Assembly (NCBI GenBank): GCA_021847625.1
Contig: JAJZQK010000039.1
Coordinates: 1-11,924 of the forward strand
DNA length: 11,924 bases
Source of the DNA: Chloroflexota bacterium
GTDB taxonomy: Bacteria > Chloroflexota > FW602-bin22 > JAMCYS01
Reading direction: 5' to 3'
Part shown: piece after piece, positions 1-4,623 of the stretch
Position numbering within the stretch: the stretch's first letter is position 1
How the letters are laid out: every line of letters begins with the position of its first letter
Notes under the pieces: generated by a model
Told to the model about the DNA's origin: nothing
The model's input: the letters and a program-made list of their open reading frames with translations, nothing else
Databases searched by the model: none
Program-made: the position numbers and the translations under genes

Positions 1-10
1 CTGATCTATC

Positions 11-202
11 CTAGCCCATGTCCTGTTCGAGCGTGTCCCAGACGTTGTTCAGGCTGTTGAACTGCCTGTCCGGCAGCTTCTGGAGGATCTCCACCACGTC
101 CTCCGGCGCGTTGCGCCCGATGGCGTAGCCGATCATCCGGTCCCGCGTCGCCGGGAAATCCAGGCCCTGCAGGTATGGGGCTACTCTGCTTCCGCGCTCC
201 AT
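11..202 (-). CDS. DUF2795 domain protein, 63 aa
   Basis: Small soluble protein whose whole length looks like the DUF2795 family: a YLQGLDFPATRDRMIGYA segment (residues 10-27), then a helical NAPEDVVEILQKLPDR stretch (31-46) and a short tail. The function of this family is not established. I start at the ATG at 202 because GGGGAGGTGG lies about six bases upstream; a TTG 18 codons further upstream has no comparable ribosome binding site. It ends in TAG only ten bases from the window edge. It is co-directional with the secreted helical protein upstream, with a 114-bp gap, so co-transcription is possible but not shown. The family call rests on remembered pattern similarity and I am fairly confident of it; the role is unknown. 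Confidence 0.75.
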   Translation of the reverse strand: MERGSRVAPYLQGLDFPATRDRMIGYAIGRNAPEDVVEILQKLPDRQFNSLNNVWDTLEQDMG

Positions 203-316
203 TCCTCGCCACCTCCCCAAGATTGCGCGATTGCGACGGTCACGAGAGGCGAGCAAAATGCGTGCCCGCCGCTCGAACGGAGGGGCGAGAGCGGAGATGC
301 CGCTGACCCCCGGCCG

Positions 317-892
317 CTACTTGCTACTCAGTACTTGGATGCGCCAGTCGAGGAGAGCCGCGCGCAGGTGGAGCACGGCCAGCAGCGCCTGGCGGTGAAA
401 CTGAAGTTCGGCCCGGCCGGCGTCGCGCAGAGTCTTGCGCGCTTGCTCTACGTCGGTCACCTTGCCGCTGGCGTCGAAGCCCGCGTGGGTACCAAGGATG
501 GACTGGGCGTCGTTGTGCAGGCCCTGCGCGCTGGCGACGTCCTTCGTGAACTGGTCCAGTGCCTTCTCCAGCGGCTTGGTGTCCTTGCTGGCCGCCTTAC
601 GCTTGTCTATAACCTGCCGCATCTTGGTCGCCAGGTTGGCGGCCTTGTCCAGACGAGTCTGCTCCCCTTCCAGAACCTTGATCTCGCGCTGGTAGACTCG
701 CTCCAGACGCGCCACGACCGCCTGTTTCGCCGTCTCGGGGTTCGCCTGTTGGGCCGTGACGGTTGGCTCGGGCGGGGCAGCCAGGGCGGTAACCGGGCCC
801 AGGAACGAGGCCACGACCAGCAGGGCCGCTGCCGAGCCGATGGCCAGACGACGAGTCAAGACACCGCGCGACAGTCCGAATCTGAGGTGCAT
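317..892 (-). CDS. Secreted or periplasmic helical protein of unknown function
   Basis: 191-aa protein with a clear export signal: basic n-region (R4, R9, R14, R15), hydrophobic core LAIGSAAALLVVASFLG (16-32) and an ALA|A cleavage site near residues 36-39. The mature part is almost entirely charged and helical. It has heptad-like stretches (LERVYQREIKVLEGEQTRL, LEKALDQFTKDVASAQ) that suggest a coiled coil or helical bundle, a short Gly/Asp break (THAGFDASGK) and a C-terminal amphipathic helix with LLAVLHLRAALLDW. There are no cysteines or catalytic motifs. The ATG at 892 is chosen because GGAGGAGGAAG precedes it; a TTG 13 codons upstream is in frame but would extend the n-region. The paired arginines only weakly resemble a Tat signal. 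It lies downstream of the nfnB terminator, so it probably has its own promoter. I do not recognise a family. Confidence 0.8.
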   Translation of the reverse strand: MHLRFGLSRGVLTRRLAIGSAAALLVVASFLGPVTALAAPPEPTVTAQQANPETAKQAVVARLERVYQREIKVLEGEQTRLDKAANLATKMRQVIDKRKAASKDTKPLEKALDQFTKDVASAQGLHNDAQSILGTHAGFDASGKVTDVEQARKTLRDAGRAELQFHRQALLAVLHLRAALLDWRIQVLSSK

Positions 893-1003
893 CGCTTGCT
901 TCCTCCTCCGCGCCTCGTGGGCGCTCGTCAACGACTTGTCTGCCCATGTAGTCGCGGAGTCGGGGCTGGATGTACGGGCAAGCTGAGGAGAGGTGGTAAG
1001 GAA

Positions 1004-1032
1004 AAGGGGGACGCGACGTTCGCGTCCCCCTT
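1004..1032 (-). terminator. Rho-independent terminator after nfnB
   Basis: Perfect inverted repeat: GGGGGACGCGA (1006-1016) and its complement (1020-1030), with a 3-nt loop, extended by AA/TT to a 13-bp stem. Read on the minus strand it is followed by TTTTCC. It begins about 18 bp after the nfnB stop codon, where a terminator for the fmdB-nfnA-nfnB unit is expected. Confidence 0.85.
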
Positions 1033-1049
1033 CGGCAAATGCGACTAAG

Positions 1050-2438
1050 CTAGCCGCGCAGATACTCGTCCATGTACTTGGCGGCAGTCTTGCCCGCGCC
1101 CATGGCCGTGATCACCGTGGCCGCGCCAGTGACGGCGTCGCCGCCGGCCCAGACGCCCTTCATGGTGGTGGCCATCGTCACCGGATCGACCAGCAGAGTG
1201 CCGTGCTTGCCCACCTGGATTTGCGGGGTGGTCCGCACGAGCAGCGGGTTGGGGCTGGTGCCGATGGCAATGATCAGCACGTCGAGATCGATGACGAAGT
1301 TCGAGCCCTCCTTGGCCACAGGCCGCCGCCGGCCGCTGGCATCGGGCTCGCCCAATTCCATCTCCATGCACTCCACGCCCGCGACGCGGCCCTTGCCGTC
1401 GTCGACCACCCGCACCGGGTTGGTGAGCAGGCGGAACTCGATACCTTCCTGTTCAGCGTGGTGGATCTCCTCGCCCCTGGCCGGCATCTCGGCCCGCGAG
1501 CGACGGTAGATGATGTGTACCTTGTCCGCGCCCAGTCGCAGGGCGACGCGGCTGGCGTCCATCGCCACGTTGCCCGAGCCGACGACGCCCACGCGCTTAC
1601 CCACCTTGATCGGCGTGTCGTACTCGCCGAAGCGGTAGGCGAACATCAGATTGGCCCGGGTCAGAAACTCGTTGGCGGAATAGACGCCGCTCAAGTTCTC
1701 GCCGGGGATATTCAAGAATTGGGGCAGGCCCGCGCCCGTGCCCAGGAAAACGGCGTGGTAGTCGGCCAGAAGCTCGTCCAGGGTGGCCGTGCGGCCGATG
1801 ATCCAGTCGAACTGGATGTCGACGCCCAGGCGCTGCACGTACCGCACCTCGGAGCCCAGGATGTGGCGCGGCAGGCGGAAGGCCGGGATGCCGTAGGTGA
1901 GCACGCCGCCGGGGTTGTGCAGGGCCTCGAAGATGGTGACCTTATGCCCAAAGCGGGCCAGGTCGGCCGCCGCGGTGATGCCGGCCGGACCGGCGCCGAC
2001 CACGGCCACTTTCTTGCCGGTGCTGGGCGCCAGCTCTGGATCCTCCTCGCCGTGGGTCAGGGACCAGTCGGCGGCGAAGCGCTCGAGCCGGCCGATCTGC
2101 AACGGCACACCACGCTTGTTCAGGAGGCAAGTCGCCTGGCACTGCGTCTCTTGCGGGCAAACCCGGCCGCAGATGGCCGGCAGGTTGTTCTTGCGCTTGA
2201 GGATGCGTGCCGCCTCGGCCGGGTCTCCCTCCTCGGCGAAGACGCGGATGAAGTCGGGAATTTCGACGCCTACCGGGCAGCCGTCCACGCAGGGCCGGTT
2301 CTTGCACTGGAGGCAGCGCTTGGCCTCGGCCTGCGCCATCTCTAGCGTGTAGCCGAGCGCTACTTCCTCGAAATTGTGAGCCCGGACCTTGGGGTCCTGC
2401 TCCGGCATAGCGATTACGTTCAGATTCAGCTTAGGCAT
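1050..2438 (-). CDS. nfnB: NfnB/GltA-like NADPH-dependent FAD oxidoreductase subunit (GltD family)
   Basis: 462-aa protein, full length for the glutamate-synthase-small-subunit/NfnB/SudA family. An N-terminal iron-sulfur domain carries C42-x2-C45-x4-C50-x3-C54 followed by PVGVEIP, then C90-x3-C94-x5-C100-x3-C104, enough ligands for two [4Fe-4S] clusters. A FAD-binding Rossmann motif follows (VAVVGAGPAG, 144-153), then a second dinucleotide motif for NADP(H) (GVVGSGNVAMD, 284-294) and the C-terminal FAD signature VWAGGDAVTGAATV. In NfnAB this subunit holds the bifurcating FAD and exchanges electrons with ferredoxin and NADP. The upstream neighbour is the matching small subunit, 16 bp away, which favours NfnAB or the related SudAB over a GOGAT subunit. 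No glutamate synthase large subunit is nearby. ATG start; the ribosome site is weak (AGGGGG about 13 bases upstream), so translational coupling to nfnA is plausible. Confidence 0.9.
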   Translation of the reverse strand: MPKLNLNVIAMPEQDPKVRAHNFEEVALGYTLEMAQAEAKRCLQCKNRPCVDGCPVGVEIPDFIRVFAEEGDPAEAARILKRKNNLPAICGRVCPQETQCQATCLLNKRGVPLQIGRLERFAADWSLTHGEEDPELAPSTGKKVAVVGAGPAGITAAADLARFGHKVTIFEALHNPGGVLTYGIPAFRLPRHILGSEVRYVQRLGVDIQFDWIIGRTATLDELLADYHAVFLGTGAGLPQFLNIPGENLSGVYSANEFLTRANLMFAYRFGEYDTPIKVGKRVGVVGSGNVAMDASRVALRLGADKVHIIYRRSRAEMPARGEEIHHAEQEGIEFRLLTNPVRVVDDGKGRVAGVECMEMELGEPDASGRRRPVAKEGSNFVIDLDVLIIAIGTSPNPLLVRTTPQIQVGKHGTLLVDPVTMATTMKGVWAGGDAVTGAATVITAMGAGKTAAKYMDEYLRG

Positions 2439-2454
2439 CTCTAGTTATGGCCCC

Positions 2455-3294
2455 CTACTTGACCTTCGCCAGGCGGCACTCGTGCTCCTCTAGCGCGTGC
2501 TTCTCTTCCTCTAGGTAGAGACGTTGGCGCGCGAAGAGGATGTCCCAGTCCACCAGATGGCCCTCGAACTCGGGGCCATCGACGCAAACGAACTTGGTCT
2601 GGCCGCCCACGGTCACGCGGCAGCCGCCGCACATGCCGGTGCCGTCAACCATGATCGGGTTGAGGCTGACGATGGTCGGTACGCCAAAGGGCTCAGTGGT
2701 CTTGGAGACGAACTTCATCATGATGGCCGGGCCCACGGCAATGACGCGGTCGATCTTCCGCCCCGACTCCAGCATCTCTTTGATCGGAAGCGTGACGACG
2801 CCCTTGTAGCCGTAGGAGCCGTCGTCGGTGGAGACGATCAGCTCGTCGCTGGCCGCTCGCAGCTTGTCCTCGTAGAAGATCAGGTCCTTGGTGCGGAAGC
2901 CGATGACCGTGATCACGCGGTTGCCGGCTTCGCGCATGCCGCGCACCACCGGCAGGAGGGTCGCCGTGCCGAAGCCGCCGCCGACGACCATCACGGTGCC
3001 GAACTTCTCTATCTCAGTGGGGTTGCCCAGCGGGCCGACGAAGTTCTGGACGTAGTCACCCTGCCGCAGCGCCGCCATCTCTGTCGTCGTGTGGCCGACC
3101 TCCATGAACACGACCGTGACGATCCCTGCCTCGCGGTCGAAGTCAGCCACTGTGAGAGGGATGCGCTCCGAGTGGTCACTGGCGCGCACCATCACGAACT
3201 GCCCCGGCTGGGCCTTTCTAGCCACCGCCGGGGCGGCGATGCGGAACAAGTGGATCTTCGCCGCTATGTCCTCGCGGTAGACGATCTCGTACAC
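2455..3294 (-). CDS. nfnA: NfnA/SudB-like FAD, [2Fe-2S] NAD(H)-binding subunit
   Basis: 279-aa ferredoxin-NADP-reductase-fold protein of the PyrK/NfnA/SudB group. Visible are the FAD-binding RIPLTV motif (44-49), GPLGNP (87-92), the pyridine-nucleotide motif VVGGGFGTA (103-111) and a C-terminal cluster site D217-x4-C222-x2-C225-x11-C237. The last matches the unusual Asp-plus-three-Cys [2Fe-2S] site described for NfnA. In NfnAB this subunit oxidises NADH and passes electrons to the bifurcating FAD of NfnB, its immediate downstream neighbour. The GTG at 3294 is preferred because GGGAGG sits six bases upstream and the protein then opens MYEIV like its relatives; a TTG one codon upstream would be too close to that site. 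The residues after the cluster are Glu-rich. Sulfide dehydrogenase (SudB) is the main alternative; the sequence alone does not separate the two. Confidence 0.88.
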   Translation of the reverse strand: MYEIVYREDIAAKIHLFRIAAPAVARKAQPGQFVMVRASDHSERIPLTVADFDREAGIVTVVFMEVGHTTTEMAALRQGDYVQNFVGPLGNPTEIEKFGTVMVVGGGFGTATLLPVVRGMREAGNRVITVIGFRTKDLIFYEDKLRAASDELIVSTDDGSYGYKGVVTLPIKEMLESGRKIDRVIAVGPAIMMKFVSKTTEPFGVPTIVSLNPIMVDGTGMCGGCRVTVGGQTKFVCVDGPEFEGHLVDWDILFARQRLYLEEEKHALEEHECRLAKVK

Positions 3295-3307
3295 CAACTA
3301 CCTCCCA

Positions 3308-3347
3308 GGCCCGCCAAGGGCCAGATGAAGCGGCTACCTTCGCCGCT
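3308..3347 (-). other. Two tandem hairpins between fmdB and nfnA
   Basis: The 75-bp gap between the fmdB-like stop and the nfnA start contains two perfect small hairpins: AGCGGC/GCCGCT (3329-3334 with 3342-3347, 7-nt loop) and GGCCC/GGGCC (3308-3312 with 3318-3322, 5-nt loop). The second ends next to the nfnA ribosome binding site. Neither is followed by a T run, so they are not standard terminators. They could stabilise or segment the transcript, or affect nfnA translation. Weak evidence in GC-rich DNA. Confidence 0.3.
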
Positions 3348-3369
3348 GTGAAACGGTCGCGTGCGGCCG

Positions 3370-3750
3370 TCAGTCTAGGAAGTCCTCGCCGCCGTCGGGA
3401 GCCGCGACGCCCTCCTCACCCTCTTCGGGCATCTCGCCAGATTCCATGCGGTCGACCATCTCGTCGAACTCGGAACCCAGGTCCTCGCCGGTCTCTCTGG
3501 CCATCCGGCGCGCCCACTTCGCCACGCTACGCGGGTCGTTCTCGTCCACGTCCCCGAAGTTGGCCGGGTCGGCGAGGCTGTCCAAATGGGCATCCTCTGA
3601 CTTGGCGGCGTAGAAGGCGGAAACGAGCTTGCGCATCTCGGTCGCCCCGCAGCGACGGCACTTCACCTCGCTGGCGACGGCCGAATAGCTGCGGAAAAAC
3701 ACGCTCTGTCGCGTGCCACAAGCGGCACAGCGGTATTCGTAGATCGGCAC
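3370..3750 (-). CDS. FmdB-family zinc ribbon protein with acidic tail
   Basis: 126-aa protein starting MPIYEYRC, the hallmark of the FmdB/CxxC_CxxC putative regulatory family. The zinc ribbon ligands are C8-x2-C11 and C31-x2-C34, followed by GATEMRKLVSAFYA. The rest is unlike the ribbon: a polar middle (SLADPANFGDVDENDPRSVA) and a strongly acidic C-terminus (MPEEGEEGVAAPDGGEDFLD). The family name comes from a gene linked to formamidase and amide uptake; its biochemical role is not established, and nucleic-acid or protein binding is only inferred from the fold. GTG start with AGGTGA about eight bases upstream. A strong extended -10 promoter lies just upstream, and nfnA begins 75 bp downstream, so this is probably the first gene of the fmdB-nfnA-nfnB unit. 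Confidence 0.85.
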   Translation of the reverse strand: MPIYEYRCAACGTRQSVFFRSYSAVASEVKCRRCGATEMRKLVSAFYAAKSEDAHLDSLADPANFGDVDENDPRSVAKWARRMARETGEDLGSEFDEMVDRMESGEMPEEGEEGVAAPDGGEDFLD

Positions 3751-3784
3751 AGACTGTCACCTGTCTATCTTGGGGTCGTGTCGC

Positions 3785-3793
3785 ATTATAGCA
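3785..3793 (-). promoter_or_regulatory. Extended -10 promoter for fmdB-nfnA-nfnB
   Basis: On the minus strand the sequence reads TGCTATAAT, a perfect extended -10 (TGn plus TATAAT). There is no convincing -35 at 17-18 bp, which is typical of extended -10 promoters. The predicted start would leave a leader of about 28 nt before the GTG of the FmdB-like gene. It lies between the terminator of the preceding gene and that start codon, the expected position. Confidence 0.65.
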
Positions 3794-3814
3794 GATGGGG
3801 ATGAGAAAGTGGAG

Positions 3815-3868
3815 AATAAAGAAACCGGGCGCTGCCCACCACGCTGTGAGCGCTGCGCCCGGCGGTTT
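3815..3868 (-). terminator. Rho-independent terminator of the 92-aa gene
   Basis: Inverted repeat CCGGGCGC (3825-3832) and GCGCCCGG (3855-3862), with flanking AAA/TTT and a small inner CGCT/AGCG hairpin. Read on the minus strand the stem is followed by a T-rich run (GGTTTCTTTATTC). It lies about 60 bp after the stop of the 92-aa gene and just before the next promoter. Confidence 0.65.
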
Positions 3869-3928
3869 GCCGTCTAGCGTTGCCGGAGAGAGCGGAAAGC
3901 AGGCTGTCGGGACGCCCGCGCGAGTGGC

Positions 3929-4207
3929 TTACTTGCGCTGCGCGAAGAGGGTGCGCGCCTCGTCGGCCACCCCGAGCTCGAGACAGTCGCAGAAAGTAGA
4001 GTAGATCGCCTTGTTCAGCAGTTTCATCCGCCAGTCGTTGGCCGCCAGCACATTGGCGTAGTCTCGCCGCTGACGCAGCAGCCGCACGAGCCGTGAGAGG
4101 AACATCGATTGCAAGGCATTGTACGATCGCAGCTTCGGCATCTCAATTTCCTGTCCCTGCTCAGCATCGGTCTGCTTCGGGCCTGGAGGAACATCGAATA
4201 GCCCCAT
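3929..4207 (-). CDS. Unrecognised 92-aa protein
   Basis: I do not recognise this protein. It opens MGLFDVPPGPKQ, has an acidic/Gln linker to about residue 22, and then a helical, Arg/Leu-rich body: LQSMFLSRLVRLLRQRRDY (32-50), LAANDWRMKLLNKAIYSTF (54-72) and LGVADEARTLFAQ (78-90). Two cysteines lie close together (C73, C75). There is no signal peptide or membrane span, so it is probably cytosolic. The ATG at 4207 has a strong GGGAGGAAAG ribosome site; an internal ATG at residue 23 is less likely. The gene is divergent from cooS across 416 bp and has its own terminator. A role linked to CO metabolism would be a guess from position only. Confidence 0.75.
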   Translation of the reverse strand: MGLFDVPPGPKQTDAEQGQEIEMPKLRSYNALQSMFLSRLVRLLRQRRDYANVLAANDWRMKLLNKAIYSTFCDCLELGVADEARTLFAQRK

Positions 4208-4394
4208 GGTCTTTCCTCCCGTTTCCGCGTTCTGCCTGAATAATAGGCAGGAAACATACCACCCGGCGCGCGGAACCGCCCGCGGCGGGCCGTTTTTCGG
4301 CCGTCCGGCCGTCTCCTCCTTCGGCGCGCCGTCGGGACGGCGCCGCCGACGAGCAGCCGCAGCTGCCCGTAGCTGCTGCTTGGCCGTGCCGCTC
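4208..4394. other. Upstream half of the cooS intergenic region: GC-rich, hairpin-rich, no gene seen
   Basis: No convincing gene here. It holds a 35-bp imperfect dyad next to the 92-aa gene (listed separately) and a plus-strand terminator-like hairpin, GCCCG/CGGGC (4278-4282 with 4286-4290), followed by CG and T5 (4293-4297). It also holds a GTCGG/CCGAC stem (4331-4335 with 4346-4350) and a bulged AGCAG...CAGCT / AGCTG...CTGCT stem (4352-4379). The terminator-like hairpin would insulate the cooS promoter from upstream plus-strand transcription. In GC-rich DNA some of these stems are expected by chance. Confidence 0.35.
4221..4255 (-). promoter_or_regulatory. Dyad overlapping a possible -10 of the 92-aa gene
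   Basis: CTGCCT (4232-4237) and AGGCAG (4245-4250) form a perfect dyad with an AT-rich 7-bp centre, flanked by an outer pair GTTTCC (4221-4226) and GGAAAC (4250-4255). The centre contains TATTAT on the minus strand (4240-4245), a good -10 hexamer placed about 33 bp before the ATG at 4207. No good -35 is visible. A dyad overlapping a -10 is a classic operator layout, but it could also be a hairpin in the 5' leader. Confidence 0.35.
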
Positions 4395-4423
4395 TTGACA
4401 CCCCCTACCCGTTGGAATAGACT
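4395..4423 (+). promoter_or_regulatory. Sigma70-type promoter of cooS
   Basis: Perfect -35 TTGACA (4395-4400), a 17-bp spacer and a -10 TAGACT (4418-4423, 4 of 6 matches). It is the best promoter match in the 416-bp region and points toward cooS. A start near 4430 leaves a leader of about 190 nt. No CooA-type half-site pair was recognised. Confidence 0.6.
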
Positions 4424-4429
4424 TCTGGC

Positions 4430-4623
4430 TCAGGGGCGGAAAGGGTGCGCGCGCTGAGGGTGAATGGTTGTTGGCTCTCCGCGGGCGTGCGGTTTCCCGC
4501 TGAATGTTTGGAAATAGGGCGCGAGCCACTGGCTCGTCCTTACACAGGCCGCCGCCCCACGTGGTGGCTGACGGTGGCGATATGCCACGGCTACCAGAAG
4601 CAGAAAGGTGAGGATCGCAAGCG
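4430..4623 (+). promoter_or_regulatory. Long structured 5' leader of cooS
   Basis: About 190 nt between the predicted start and the cooS ATG. Visible stems are GCGGG/CCCGC (4481-4485 with 4496-4500), CGAGCC/GGCTCG (4522-4527 with 4531-4536) and a two-part hairpin directly before the ribosome site. That hairpin has an outer TGGTGGC/GCTACCA stem (4562-4568 with 4590-4596, one G-U) and an inner GTGGC/GCCAC stem (4574-4578 with 4584-4588). TGGCTC at 4472-4477 could also pair with GAGCCA at 4523-4528, competing with the second stem. I cannot match it to a known riboswitch class. The cooS ribosome site (AGGTGAGGA, about 4605-4613) lies just after the last hairpin and is left unpaired in this model. 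Confidence 0.45.

Noticed and set aside
269..294. CCGCTC/GAGCGG hairpin after the secreted protein gene
   Set aside because: Six-bp stem with a 14-nt loop and only a distant T4 run; too weak to call a terminator.
335..1048. 237-codon plus-strand frame opposite the secreted helical protein
   Set aside because: It runs through the nfnB terminator and lacks coding features, whereas the minus strand has a signal peptide and a ribosome site.
993..2345. Long plus-strand open frame opposite nfnB
   Set aside because: Low-complexity His/Ala/Gly/Leu translation mirroring nfnB codons; no ribosome site and no recognisable motifs.
1050..2438. Annotation as glutamate synthase small subunit
   Set aside because: The adjacent FAD/[2Fe-2S] subunit and absence of a large GOGAT subunit favour NfnAB or SudAB.
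4460..4560. Cobalamin- or TPP-riboswitch-like strings in the cooS leader (GAGCCACTG, GGGTGC...GCTGAG)
   Set aside because: The other required core elements (B12 box, ACCTGAT/GAAGGGA-type segments) are missing, so the matches are short coincidences.
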